From Flavobacteriaceae bacterium (GTDB taxonomy: Bacteria > Bacteroidota > Bacteroidia > Flavobacteriales > Flavobacteriaceae), in the NCBI GenBank assembly GCA_002711215.1, contig PAHA01000052.1:1-32442 (forward strand): a DNA stretch of 32,442 bases. The letters run 5' to 3'. Shown here piece after piece: positions 1 to 8,471 of this stretch. The position numbers were made by a program, and so were the translations under genes. Numbering within the stretch: position 1 is the stretch's first letter; each line of letters begins with the position of its first letter. The notes below the pieces were generated by a model, which was given only the letters and a program-made list of their open reading frames with translations, searched no databases and was not told the origin of the DNA.

Positions 1-1
1 A

Positions 2-142
2 AAAGGAGACACTGTTATGATCATAGAGGCAATGAAAACAATGAATCATGTTCCTTCAACTTCAGACGGTGTAGTTAAAGAAATTTGTGTTGAAGACGGT
101 CAACCTATCGAGTTTGATCAAAAAATTATAATTCTAGAGTAA
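2..142 (+). CDS. accB: Biotin carboxyl carrier protein of acetyl-CoA carboxylase, C-terminal end (partial)
   Basis: This is the last 46 codons of a gene that begins before the window. The reading frame shows the biotinylation motif EAMKTMN, in which the lysine carries biotin, followed by the usual lipoyl/biotinyl-domain ending ([16 protein letters not shown], then hydrophobic residues to the stop). The protein shuttles carboxyl groups between biotin carboxylase and carboxyltransferase in the first step of fatty-acid synthesis. The stop codon overlaps the accC start as TAATG, so the two are translationally coupled in an accB-accC operon. The canonical bacterial motif is AMKM; here the residue after the lysine is threonine. 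A BCCP domain of another biotin-dependent carboxylase is possible, but the neighbouring 446-residue accC favours acetyl-CoA carboxylase. Confidence 0.9.
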   Translation, partial: KGDTVMIIEAMKTMNHVPSTSDGVVKEICVEDGQPIEFDQKIIILE

Positions 143-1482
143 TGTTTAAAAAAATATTAATTGCCAATCGTGGAGAGATTGCCATGCGATTGATAAGGAC
201 TTGTAAAGAAATGGGAATCAAAACGGTTGCAGTATATTCAACAGCCGATGAGGAAAGTCTCCATGTTCGTTTTGCGGATGAGGCAGTTTGTATTGGCCCC
301 CCTAAGAGTTCTGAGTCCTATTTAAAGATTGCTAATATTATTGCCGCTGCTGAAATTTGTAATGCTGATGCGATACATCCGGGTTATGGATTTTTATCTG
401 AGAATGCCAAATTCTCAAAAATATGTAAGGAACATGGTATTAAATTTATAGGTGCTTCTTCAGATATGATTGAAAAAATGGGAGACAAAGCCACTGCAAA
501 AGCTACTATGAAAGCTGCGGGAGTTCCAACTATTCCTGGATCTGAGGGCCTCGTGGAGTCCTTTAATCAAGCCAAAAAAATAGCCATAAAAACAGGCTAT
601 CCTGTAATGCTTAAAGCAACAGCAGGAGGAGGAGGTAAGGGCATGCGTGCAGTTTGGAAAGAAGAGGATTTACACAAAGCATGGGAGAATGCTCGACAAG
701 AAGCTGCAGCTTCGTTTGGTAATGACGGAATGTATATGGAAAAACTCATTGAAGAACCCCGCCACATTGAGATTCAAATTGTAGGAGACTCTAAAGGAAA
801 AGCCTGTCATTTGTCAGAACGCGATTGCTCAGTACAGAGAAGGCACCAAAAATTGACGGAAGAAACCCCTTCACCTTTTATGACCAGAGAACTTCGCGAG
901 GAAATGGGAGCGGCTGCAGTGAAGGCAGCAGAGTACATCAAATACGAAGGGGCAGGAACTATAGAATTCTTAGTAGATAAAAATCGAAATTTTTACTTTA
1001 TGGAGATGAATACCCGTATTCAAGTAGAGCATCCAATTACAGAGCAGGTCATTAACTTTGATCTGATAAGAGAGCAAATTCTTGTGGCAGCTGGAGTAAC
1101 TATTAAAGGCGATAATTATCTACCCAGTATGCATTCCATAGAATGCCGAATCAATGCCGAAGATCCCTATAATAATTTTAGACCCAGTCCAGGAAAAATA
1201 ACTACCCTTCATTTCCCGGGTGGTCATGGAGTTAGACTTGATACACATGTGTACGGAGGATATATCATTCCTCCCCATTATGACTCTATGATTGCAAAAT
1301 TGATTACTACCGCTCAAACAAGAGAAGAGGCTATTAACAAAATGAGACGTGCATTAGATGAATTTGTAATTGAGGGGATAAAAACTACCATTCCTTTTCA
1401 CCGTAAACTGATGGATCATCCCAATTATATTTCAGGGAATTACACCACGAAATTTATGGAAGACTTTTCGATGGAGTATTAG
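142..1482 (+). CDS. accC: Biotin carboxylase subunit of acetyl-CoA carboxylase
   Basis: The 446-residue protein has the normal length for AccC and carboxylates the biotin on AccB using ATP and bicarbonate. The N-terminal biotin-carboxylase domain opens with [17 protein letters not shown]. The ATP-grasp domain has K116 in MGDKATAK, the glycine-rich loop AGGGGKGMR (161-169), and the active-site stretch [11 protein letters not shown] with R292 and E296, matching the numbering of E. coli AccC. The C-terminal domain is complete (NAEDP, then DSMIAKLI). The start overlaps the accB stop by one base. No carboxyltransferase or BCCP domain is fused, so it is a stand-alone subunit rather than a propionyl- or pyruvate-carboxylase chain. 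It is the last gene of its operon; a gene-poor gap with a decayed convergent gene follows. Confidence 0.97.
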   Translation: MFKKILIANRGEIAMRLIRTCKEMGIKTVAVYSTADEESLHVRFADEAVCIGPPKSSESYLKIANIIAAAEICNADAIHPGYGFLSENAKFSKICKEHGIKFIGASSDMIEKMGDKATAKATMKAAGVPTIPGSEGLVESFNQAKKIAIKTGYPVMLKATAGGGGKGMRAVWKEEDLHKAWENARQEAAASFGNDGMYMEKLIEEPRHIEIQIVGDSKGKACHLSERDCSVQRRHQKLTEETPSPFMTRELREEMGAAAVKAAEYIKYEGAGTIEFLVDKNRNFYFMEMNTRIQVEHPITEQVINFDLIREQILVAAGVTIKGDNYLPSMHSIECRINAEDPYNNFRPSPGKITTLHFPGGHGVRLDTHVYGGYIIPPHYDSMIAKLITTAQTREEAINKMRRALDEFVIEGIKTTIPFHRKLMDHPNYISGNYTTKFMEDFSMEY

Positions 1483-1489
1483 TATATAC

Positions 1490-1938
1490 TCATCCTATTT
1501 TGAATTCTTCCTCCAAAATTTTTAACTCAGCTATATATTTTTCAATTTCCCCAATTTCCTTTTTCAATAAGCTTAGAGAATCATTGAGTTCCGTCAATTG
1601 TTACTTAAACTTTTCATTCTCCATTTCCAGCTCTTTAATTCTTACTTACAGATACGAGTCCAGCGGATGCAAAGCGGCTATAAGTTATTTTAGATTCCTG
1701 AATAGAGGAACTTTGGTCCTCTAAGCATCAAAAACTGACCCGTTATAAACCAATTAGAGTAAATATTGGTATCTAAAATTAATTTCTATGTTTGTTCAAA
1801 AGTAATTCTTCTTTGCCCCGTCAGCAGTTTGAATACCTCATGTAAAGGTTGATCCGTTAACAAACCTGTTTCAGTCTTGGAGTTAACAACTTCACTTATT
1901 ATCAAGTATTTCAATATTCTAGCATAGAGCTGGGTCAT
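1490..1938 (-). pseudogene. Decayed gene resembling an XRE-type regulator with coiled-coil tail
   Basis: Read on the minus strand from an ATG at 1938, codons run MTQLYARILKYLIISEVV and onward through LLTGQRRITFEQT to a TAG at 1788-1786. The same frame continues as KLILDTNIYSNWFITGQ, then ends at a TAA (1692-1690). Another frame carries LEDQSSSIQESKITYSRFA. A third carries an amphipathic, heptad-rich segment (KELEMENEKFK, a TAA at 1603-1601, then QLTELNDSLSLLKKEIGEIE) to a TGA at 1492-1490. The phrase NIYSNWFITG followed by a coiled coil resembles the second half of XRE/phage-repressor-like regulators of Bacteroidota, where a motif like NxNWLLTGxGxM is common. At least two in-frame stops and two frame changes show it is broken. 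The family assignment is by eye and tentative. Confidence 0.55.
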
Positions 1939-2556
1939 TTAGTTTTAAAATTTTTACTGGCCATGTATACAAATTGTTAGGTGTTATACTCTAAAAAGTT
2001 TGGAAATCAAATATGGAAAAAGTCGACAGATATTTTAAAAAATAAATAGGAGATATATTTACCATATAGCGCCTCGTCGCATGTTTTCTTTTAAAATCAT
2101 GGTAACTTAAAAATTTATATTTTTATTAAAGTTCTACTGAGTAGTTTCATATAGTCTCATAGTTTCCCAATAAGAAACAAATATTAATTAATTTTAAGGT
2201 GCGCGAAATATAATTTTCATGAAAAAATAAACCTAATCACATCACTTTATTATTTCATTTTCTTGGGAATTTAGACGAAATTTTATTTCTTTTAAAAAAA
2301 GAATTCAAAGGAGTTAAAATTTGACAATTTAGCACCCCTTAAGGAATCAATTCATACTTTTTTATCCTGATCTAAGAATCCTCATTCTTTCATTAATAGA
2401 TTTACCCTACAGGTCAAGAGTCTTTTATTAAATGATTTGAAGAAAAGCTTCAAAAGTGGTGTGCTAATGCTAAATAGACAATCGCAGCACTATGTCAGAA
2501 ATCACAATAGGTTTTTAACATTTCACGAAGCAAAGGTTTAAAAACCGTTTGAAAGA
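1939..2556. other. Gene-poor AT-rich stretch, nothing supported
   Basis: This 618-base stretch between the decayed regulator and asd has no open frame of credible length on either strand. It holds many A/T runs and no tRNA-like or strong hairpin structure that I can see. A short plus-strand phrase around 2441-2475 (EEKLQKWCANAK before a stop) looks vaguely protein-like and could be another relic, but I cannot assign it. Confidence 0.4.
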
Positions 2557-3546
2557 TTAGATAAATTTTTGGTTAAGCAGGTACTCAGCAATTTGAATTG
2601 TATTAGTCGCTGCTCCTTTTCTAAGGTTGTCGGCTACCACCCAGAGGTTAAGTGTTTTGTCTTGTGATTCGTCTTTTCTGATTCGTCCAACAAAAACCTC
2701 ATTCTTCCCTTCTGCATAAATGGGCATAGGATAGATATTCATATTGGGATTATCTTGTACCACCAGACCCGGACTCTCATTAAGTAGCTTTATAATGGCC
2801 TCCAATTCGAAATCATTTTTCAATTGCACATTGATCGATTCGCTATGCCCACCTACTACAGGAATTCTTATGGCAGTGGCAGAAACTCCTATTGATTTGT
2901 CATTTAGAATTTTGTGTGTCTCATTCACCAATTTCATTTCCTCCTTGGTGTAACCATTCTCCATAAAAACGTCACAGTGGGGTAATGCATTTCTATGAAT
3001 GGGGTAAGGGTAGGCCATTTCGCCTTTTTCTGCATTGTATTCGTTTTCCAGCTGTTGCACCGCCTTAATCCCTGTTCCAGTTATCGATTGATAAGTTGAC
3101 ACCACTATGCGCTCAATTCCATATTGTTCTTGTAAGGGATTCAATGCCACTAACATTTGAATGGTAGAGCAATTGGGATTAGCAATGATTTTATCAGAAG
3201 AAGTCAATTCATCAGCATTGATTTCTGGAATAATCAATTTTTTTGTGGAATCCATGCGCCAAGCAGAGGAATTATCAATCACTATAGTTCCCACTTTAGC
3301 AAACTCTGGGGCCCATTCTAATGAGGTCGAACCACCCGCAGAAAATAATGCAATATCAGGTTTCATGGAAACCGCTATTTCCAACCCTATAATCTCATAG
3401 GAGTTGCCTTCATATACTACCTTTTTACCGACAGATCTTTCTGAAGCTACAAGAATTAACTCCGTAAAGGGAAAATTTCTCTCTGATAGGACTTGAAGCA
3501 TCACTTCTCCAACCATTCCTGTTGCTCCTACAACTGCTAATTTCAT
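2557..3546 (-). CDS. asd: Aspartate-semialdehyde dehydrogenase
   Basis: This 329-residue enzyme reduces aspartyl phosphate to aspartate semialdehyde with NADPH, the branch point to lysine/diaminopimelate, threonine and methionine. The N-terminus shows the dinucleotide-binding loop VVGATGMVG (5-13). The catalytic cysteine is C126 in NPNCSTIQM, the substrate-binding region is SITGTGIKAV, and the acid/base histidine is H234 in GGHSESINV. The length is typical of the bacterial family. It is read as a single gene: 106 bases separate it from alr upstream, and that gap carries a good Bacteroidota promoter (3563-3592). Diaminopimelate supply links it loosely to the neighbouring alr, both feeding peptidoglycan. 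Confidence 0.97.
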   Translation of the reverse strand: MKLAVVGATGMVGEVMLQVLSERNFPFTELILVASERSVGKKVVYEGNSYEIIGLEIAVSMKPDIALFSAGGSTSLEWAPEFAKVGTIVIDNSSAWRMDSTKKLIIPEINADELTSSDKIIANPNCSTIQMLVALNPLQEQYGIERIVVSTYQSITGTGIKAVQQLENEYNAEKGEMAYPYPIHRNALPHCDVFMENGYTKEEMKLVNETHKILNDKSIGVSATAIRIPVVGGHSESINVQLKNDFELEAIIKLLNESPGLVVQDNPNMNIYPMPIYAEGKNEVFVGRIRKDESQDKTLNLWVVADNLRKGAATNTIQIAEYLLNQKFI

Positions 3547-3562
3547 GGATTAAAATTTTTGG

Positions 3563-3592
3563 CAAAATTAAACTTTATGACATTGCCCACAA
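3563..3592 (-). promoter_or_regulatory. Promoter for asd (Bacteroidota sigma-70 type)
   Basis: On the minus strand a TTG (3592-3590) is followed after exactly 19 bases by TAATTTTG (3570-3563). This matches the TTG-N17-23-TAnnTTTG promoter known for Flavobacteria and related phyla members. The -7 box ends 16 bases before the asd ATG, giving a leader of about ten bases. This is a sequence match only, with no expression data. Confidence 0.5.
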
Positions 3593-3652
3593 CTTCAATA
3601 GTATTTTTTTCAAAATCTCAACAAAATGTTTGATTTATAACAGTTAATAATT

Positions 3653-4741
3653 TTAGGTTTTAATAATCCTTGGAATTCGATTTCCCAAAGCAGAGAGCAA
3701 TTCATAAGAAATGGTTCCAGCGTTTTCTGCCAATTCATCGGCTCTGACTCCTGACCCGATAACCACTACCTCTGATCCTTCATCGCAAGGAATATTTCCA
3801 AGTTCGACCATTATCATGTCCATACAGACATTTCCCACCACTGGTGCCTTGCTGCTATCGATCAATACCCAGCCTTTGCCATGTCCATATTGCCTTGAAA
3901 AGCCATCGGCGTGTCCAATGGGCAAAACCCCAATCCGGGTGTTTTGAGTTGCTTTCCAGCCACAATTATAACCGACAGTCTCACCAGCTTTGATCTCATG
4001 AATCTGGGTAATATTCGTTTTCAGTTGAGCAACTGGTTGTAAAGTTACGTTCCACTGAGGATGATTTGCAAAGCCATACAATCCAATACCAACCCTTACC
4101 CAATCCAAATGATACTCTGGATAATTGAACACCCCTGAGGTATTTAAAAGATGGAACTCAGGCCTAGGATGATTAGCTTCCTTGTGTCTTTGCATCACCT
4201 CCTTGAAGAGACCAATTTGACGCTCTGTTTCAGCATCTGGCCTGAGGGATTCCGTCTGTCCTAGATGGGAGTAGATGGATTTTACCTCAAAAGGGGCATT
4301 ACTGATTTTCTCTACAACCCAATTTGTCTCGTTGGGGTGAAAGCCAATTCTATTTAAACCTGTATTATATTTGATGTGTATTGGATAAGCGGCTTTTTTT
4401 TCCTCCTTTACGCGCTCCGCAAATTTTTCCCAACTCCTCTTGCTGTACAAGACGGGTTCCAAATTGTGATGGATGATATGTTTAAAATTTTCTAACTGTG
4501 GATAGAAAACCAAAATAGGGACCTTAATTCCAATTTGCCTCAGTTGGACAGCTTCCTCAGCATAGGCTACTGCGAGAGCTTTTATGCCCAGCCCAACTAA
4601 TTTTTCTGCAATAGAGGGAGCAACGCTCCCATAAGCATTTGCCTTAATCACTCCTATCATATTAGAATTGGGACTTAACCTTTCTTTTAATGAAAAATAG
4701 TTAAATTCTAATTTTTTTAGATCAATTTCAAGAAAAGTCAA
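3653..4741 (-). CDS. alr: Alanine racemase
   Basis: The 362-residue PLP enzyme interconverts L- and D-alanine for peptidoglycan. The fold-type III barrel begins with the PLP lysine motif MIGVIKANAYGSV (K33), and the second catalytic residue is Y258 in ETVGYNCGW. The substrate-facing motifs KYNTGLNRIGF, SHLGQTE, VRVGIGLYG and GNVCMDMIMVE are all present, and the C-terminus ends normally (NRIPRIIKT). This is the short stand-alone form; some Bacteroidota carry Alr fused to MurF, which is not the case here. Its ATG overlaps the tdk stop by four bases (ATGA), so the two are translationally coupled. Confidence 0.97.
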   Translation of the reverse strand: MTFLEIDLKKLEFNYFSLKERLSPNSNMIGVIKANAYGSVAPSIAEKLVGLGIKALAVAYAEEAVQLRQIGIKVPILVFYPQLENFKHIIHHNLEPVLYSKRSWEKFAERVKEEKKAAYPIHIKYNTGLNRIGFHPNETNWVVEKISNAPFEVKSIYSHLGQTESLRPDAETERQIGLFKEVMQRHKEANHPRPEFHLLNTSGVFNYPEYHLDWVRVGIGLYGFANHPQWNVTLQPVAQLKTNITQIHEIKAGETVGYNCGWKATQNTRIGVLPIGHADGFSRQYGHGKGWVLIDSSKAPVVGNVCMDMIMVELGNIPCDEGSEVVVIGSGVRADELAENAGTISYELLSALGNRIPRIIKT

Positions 4742-5361
4742 GATTTTTTCTTTTTATCATTCTTTTTTGATGCCTCTTTTTTTTGCTCTTTTAACGCTAA
4801 ATTAAAAGCGCCTCTACTCAGAGGTTCATAATTGTTTTTTTCTCCTAGAACAACTAATTCTTTTTGATCCGATGTCCTATGGCTATAATGTGCCAAGTTC
4901 CCCGTTCGGGTGCAAACAGCGTGAACCTTAGTGACATATTCTGCAGTAGCCATAAGAGATGGCATGGGCCCGAAAGGGTTTCCCTTGTAATCCATATCAA
5001 GTCCTGTAACAATTACCCGCATGCCACTATTAGCCAAATCATTACAAACTTTTACGATCTCTTCGTCAAAAAATTGGGCCTCATCAATCCCAATTACTTC
5101 ACAGTCATTCGTCAAATTAGGAATGCTGGACGCTGTAGTGACAGAGGTAGAAAGAATCTGATTGGAGTCATGTGAAGTGACCATCTGGTCGTCGTATCGC
5201 TTGTCAATGGCCGGTTTGAAAATTTCTATTTTTTTATTAGCGAATTGGGCACGTTTTAAGCGACGAATCAACTCTTCTGTTTTTCCCGAGAACATCGACC
5301 CGCAAATTACCTCGATCCATCCAAATTGTTCTTTATGGTTTACAGGGTTTTCTAAAAACAT
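4738..5361 (-). CDS. tdk: Thymidine kinase, type II
   Basis: The enzyme phosphorylates thymidine with ATP in the salvage pathway to dTTP. Counting from the start chosen here (207 residues), the P-loop is GSMFSGKT (21-28), the catalytic glutamate is E94 in IDEAQFF, and the TGLDMDYKG segment is in place. The lasso region has C150 in AVCTRTGN where the family normally has a CxxC pair, and LSRGAF where a second Cys/His pair is usual, so the structural zinc site appears lost. The frame stays open to an ATG at 5379, but the start MFLENPVNHKEQFGW at 5361 is preferred: related proteins begin this way, and a promoter-like TACCTTTG (5388-5381) sits just upstream of 5379. The tail is lysine-rich. It overlaps alr by four bases. 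Confidence 0.93.
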   Translation of the reverse strand: MFLENPVNHKEQFGWIEVICGSMFSGKTEELIRRLKRAQFANKKIEIFKPAIDKRYDDQMVTSHDSNQILSTSVTTASSIPNLTNDCEVIGIDEAQFFDEEIVKVCNDLANSGMRVIVTGLDMDYKGNPFGPMPSLMATAEYVTKVHAVCTRTGNLAHYSHRTSDQKELVVLGEKNNYEPLSRGAFNLALKEQKKEASKKNDKKKKS

Positions 5362-5380
5362 TTTGTAATTTACAGTCAAA

Positions 5381-5408
5381 CAAAGGTATTAAAAACAAAG
5401 TTTCTCAA
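5381..5408 (-). promoter_or_regulatory. Probable tdk-alr promoter
   Basis: On the minus strand TTG (5408-5406), a 17-base spacer and TACCTTTG (5388-5381) match the TTG-N17-23-TAnnTTTG pattern. Transcription would start near 5375, inside the longest possible tdk frame, which supports the shorter tdk start at 5361 with a leader of about 15 bases. Confidence 0.4.
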
Positions 5409-5419
5409 TAGGATAATTT

Positions 5420-6073
5420 ATGTCCAATAAAATCCATCAACAACTCAAACAGTTGGCTAAGGAAATTCTTGAGATGGAGGAGCCTTACAACTATAAGAAG
5501 GTTTACGATGCTACTTTTCTACTATTCGAATGCCTAATTCTAATCAAAAATTCGGAAGGCTTTGAAAAAGATTTTTGGGAAGATTTAGAAACAAATTTCG
5601 ATCGAGCTGTTGACTTTATTAAATTTAAACCCGAGTCTGAAACACCACAAGAACACTTTAGTGATCCGGAGGAATTCCACCCAATTATGGGGACCATCAA
5701 AGAAATCGTCAAAGAAATACCCGAGGTAAAGCCCCCGGTAGCCGACTTATTTCAGGGCAACAATACGGAGATGTCATTTGAAAAGAAAAAAGAAGCTCCA
5801 ATTACAAATAAAGAAACACAAAAAAGTTTAAATGATAAGTTTTCTAAGGGACTTCAAATAGACCTCAATGATAGATTAGCATTCATCAAACACCTATTTG
5901 ATAAAAAGCCAAATGACTATCAACGTGCTATCTCGCAGATTGCTAGCCTTCAGACTTGGGAGGCTGCACAAAAATTCATCCTCAACATGATCAAGCCTGA
6001 TTACAACTATTGGGAGGGGAAAGAACAATATGAAAAAAGATTTTTGAAAATTATAGAGAATAATTTTCAGTAG
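5420..6073 (+). CDS. Conserved Bacteroidota protein of unknown function
   Basis: This 217-residue, soluble, charged protein has no signal peptide or membrane segment. Residues 1-65 look helical (KEILEMEEPYNYKKVYDATFLLFECLILIK). A low-complexity acidic/proline linker follows (about 70-130, with EVKPPVADLF). The C-terminal part (about 135-217) is compact: SLNDKFSKGLQIDLNDRLAF, then KHLFDKKPNDYQRAISQI and NMIKPDYNYWEGKE. I remember this C-terminal arrangement from unnamed Bacteroidota proteins but know no function. It lies divergent from tdk and 27 bases ahead of rsmI, so it probably shares a transcript with rsmI and recJ. No catalytic motif is visible; a binding or adaptor role is only a guess. 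Confidence 0.75.
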   Translation: MSNKIHQQLKQLAKEILEMEEPYNYKKVYDATFLLFECLILIKNSEGFEKDFWEDLETNFDRAVDFIKFKPESETPQEHFSDPEEFHPIMGTIKEIVKEIPEVKPPVADLFQGNNTEMSFEKKKEAPITNKETQKSLNDKFSKGLQIDLNDRLAFIKHLFDKKPNDYQRAISQIASLQTWEAAQKFILNMIKPDYNYWEGKEQYEKRFLKIIENNFQ

Positions 6074-6100
6074 CATTTTTATTTTTATAATTACAAAAAA

Positions 6101-6775
6101 ATGGGGGAGCTTTATTTAGTACCAACACCGATAGGAAATCTTGGAGACGTGACCTTCAGGGCTGTAGATACCCTTAAAATGGTAGACCTGATATTGGTGG
6201 AGGATACTCGAACCAGTAGTAAGCTACTCAATCACTATAAAGTTACCACTCCCATGCAAGCTTTCCATATGCACAACGAGCACAGAAAATTGGAATTGGT
6301 TACTTCAAAATTGACTGCTGGAATAAACATCGCACTCATATCAGACGCGGGAACGCCCGGGATTTCTGATCCTGGTTTTCTTTTGGTTCGTGAGGTATTG
6401 TCACTCAATTTAAAAGTCACTTGTTTGCCTGGTCCTACTGCACTTATCCCCGCATTGGTGCAAAGTGGTTTTGCTTCTGGTCGTTTTGTTTTTGAAGGTT
6501 TTTTACCCTCAAAAAAAGGAAGAAACAAACGTTTGGAAATGTTGTTTAATGAATCTAGAACACTCATTTTTTACGAATCGCCTCACAAACTACTCAAAAC
6601 TTTGGGCCAGTTTTCTGAAATCTTTGGCCCCGACAGAGGGGTTTCAATTTCCAGAGAGCTTTCAAAAATGTTTGAGGAAACTTACAGAGGATCAATAAAA
6701 GATGCGTTGGACCATTTTACCACCCAAATCCCTAAAGGAGAATTTGTCATTTGTATAGCTGGTAATAATAAATAA
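6101..6775 (+). CDS. rsmI: 16S rRNA (cytidine1402-2'-O)-methyltransferase RsmI
   Basis: The 224-residue SAM enzyme belongs to the tetrapyrrole-methylase-like fold and 2'-O-methylates C1402 of 16S rRNA near the decoding site. All family signatures are visible: LYLVPTPIGNLGDVTFRA at the N-terminus, LILVEDTRTSSKLL, SDAGTPGISDPG, PGPTALIPALVQSG, FEGFLPSKKGRNKRL and IFYESPHKLL. It is shorter than the roughly 285-residue E. coli protein because the extra C-terminal domain is absent, as in many Bacteroidota. An A-rich leader with no Shine-Dalgarno sequence precedes the ATG. Its stop lies five bases before recJ, so the two are probably co-transcribed. Confidence 0.95.
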   Translation: MGELYLVPTPIGNLGDVTFRAVDTLKMVDLILVEDTRTSSKLLNHYKVTTPMQAFHMHNEHRKLELVTSKLTAGINIALISDAGTPGISDPGFLLVREVLSLNLKVTCLPGPTALIPALVQSGFASGRFVFEGFLPSKKGRNKRLEMLFNESRTLIFYESPHKLLKTLGQFSEIFGPDRGVSISRELSKMFEETYRGSIKDALDHFTTQIPKGEFVICIAGNNK

Positions 6776-6780
6776 TAGAG

Positions 6781-8469
6781 ATGCAATGGAGCCCTAAACC
6801 TCTCCCCGATGAGAATAAAATCACACAATTACAGTCAGAAATAGGTGTTCCGAAAGAAATCGCATCGCTACTTTTACAACGGGGTATCGATGATTACGAT
6901 TCCGCCAAATCTTTTTTTCGTCCAGAACTCTCAGATTTGCATGACCCATTCTTGATGTTGGGTATGCGAAAGGCAGTTTATCGGATTATTGAGGCCGCTC
7001 AAAAGGAGGAAAAAATAATGATTTATGGGGATTATGATGTCGACGGAACTACGGCCGTGGCTCTAGTCTACTCATTTTTAACGAAAATCCACTCCCATTG
7101 TATTTATTATATCCCTGACCGTTATGAGGAAGGCTATGGTATTTCGATTAAAGGAATAGATTACGCCAAAGGAGAAAAAATAGGATTGATTATTGCTATG
7201 GATTGTGGAATAAAAGCAGTCGACAAGGTTGCCTATGCCAAAACTTTAGGAATCGATTTTATCATCTGCGATCACCATTTACCCAGTGAAGTACTGCCGG
7301 AGGCTGTTGCAATTTTAGACCCCAAACAACCGAATTGTTCCTATCCATTCAAAGAATTATGTGGATGTGGAATTGGATTTAAACTGATTCAAGCCCTCAA
7401 CCACGAACAAAGAGGTACGATTGAGGACCTTCTCCCTCTAATAGATTTGGTCGCTATGGCAATTGCCGCAGACATTGTGCCTATAGTAGAAGAGAATAGG
7501 GTACTTACTCATTTTGGTATTAAACAAATTCAAGAAAACCCAAGATTGGGCATCCGTTTTTTTATCAGTCAACTCAAAAAGAAAATTAACGTATCCGATT
7601 TGGTATTTGTTATCGCTCCGAGAATCAATAGCGCGGGAAGAATTAAACATGGGAGTCATGCTGTTGCGCTCCTTTTGTCAGAGAATCAGGAGGAGGCCCT
7701 TTCCATAGGAAGAGCCATAGAATTATTCAATAGTGAACGCAAAGAGTTGGACCAAAAAATCATCGTTCAAGCCCTTGACCAAATCAAGCTAAATGATGAG
7801 GAAGACACATTTTCAACAGTTGTTTTTCAGCCCGATTGGCACAAGGGTGTTTTAGGGATTGTGGCTTCAAGACTTATAGAGAACTATTACCGACCTACCA
7901 TTGTTTTTACTTCCTCAGGAGGTTATTACACTGGTTCGGTACGATCGATAAAGGGGGTAGATATTTATCAGATTTTGGAGACTTGTAAGGAGTATATTGT
8001 TCAATTTGGAGGCCACCGATATGCTGCGGGACTAACTATCAACCCCGAGGATTATATTAATTTTAAAAGAGCATTTGAATTGGCAGTAGAGCAGACCATA
8101 TTACCAGAACAGCGAATCCCCTCTAAATCATATGACATTGAAATTACATTGGATAAAATCACTCTAAAATTTCATAGAATCATGGCACAGATGGCTCCTT
8201 TTGGTCCAGGCAATATGCGTCCTGTTTTTTTGACCAAAGACTGTCTGGATGGGGGGAGGACAAAGGCCGTTGGTGAAGATCATAGTCACTTAAAAATCGA
8301 AGTGAAAGACGAATCAAAATCTACCATATCGGGAATTGGTTTTGGGATGGCCAACTACATCAGTAAAATCAAAAGTATGAACCTTTTTGATATACTTTAC
8401 ACAGTAGAAGAAAACGAATTCAGGGGAGAGAAGAGCCTCCAACTGAAACTCAAAGATCTTAAATTCTAA
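6781..8469 (+). CDS. recJ: Single-stranded-DNA 5'-3' exonuclease RecJ
   Basis: The 562-residue DHH-family nuclease degrades single-stranded DNA 5' to 3' in recombinational and mismatch repair. Motif I is YGDYDVDGTTA with D84, D86 and D88; the next conserved acidic motif is AMDCGIKA (D141); the DHH triad is 164-166 in IICDHHLPSE. Further on are a conserved asparagine/arginine patch (APRINSAGRIKHG) and the DHHA1 motif GGHRYAAGLT, which binds DNA. The C-terminal OB-like domain (FGPGNMRPVF to the end) is complete. The start lies five bases after rsmI. The stop is two bases from the pgi stop on the other strand, leaving no room for a separate terminator. Confidence 0.96.
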   Translation: MQWSPKPLPDENKITQLQSEIGVPKEIASLLLQRGIDDYDSAKSFFRPELSDLHDPFLMLGMRKAVYRIIEAAQKEEKIMIYGDYDVDGTTAVALVYSFLTKIHSHCIYYIPDRYEEGYGISIKGIDYAKGEKIGLIIAMDCGIKAVDKVAYAKTLGIDFIICDHHLPSEVLPEAVAILDPKQPNCSYPFKELCGCGIGFKLIQALNHEQRGTIEDLLPLIDLVAMAIAADIVPIVEENRVLTHFGIKQIQENPRLGIRFFISQLKKKINVSDLVFVIAPRINSAGRIKHGSHAVALLLSENQEEALSIGRAIELFNSERKELDQKIIVQALDQIKLNDEEDTFSTVVFQPDWHKGVLGIVASRLIENYYRPTIVFTSSGGYYTGSVRSIKGVDIYQILETCKEYIVQFGGHRYAAGLTINPEDYINFKRAFELAVEQTILPEQRIPSKSYDIEITLDKITLKFHRIMAQMAPFGPGNMRPVFLTKDCLDGGRTKAVGEDHSHLKIEVKDESKSTISGIGFGMANYISKIKSMNLFDILYTVEENEFRGEKSLQLKLKDLKF

Positions 8470-8471
8470 AA

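Noticed and set aside
1474-1491. GAGTAT/ATACTC hairpin at the accC stop as a terminator
   Set aside because: Only six A/T-rich pairs, overlapping the coding end and without a following T run; too weak to call.
1500-1724. 74-residue plus-strand frame rich in Ser/Phe
   Set aside because: It is the antisense shadow of the decayed coiled-coil gene on the minus strand; the coding-like signal (Glu/Lys/Leu heptads) is on that strand.
2441-2475. Transposase remnant (KLQKWCANAK phrase)
   Set aside because: Only a dozen residues look protein-like, no catalytic motif or terminal repeats are visible, and the match is from memory of loosely similar phrases.
4864-5175. 103-residue plus-strand frame opposite tdk
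   Set aside because: Fully antisense to conserved tdk motifs and without any family signature.
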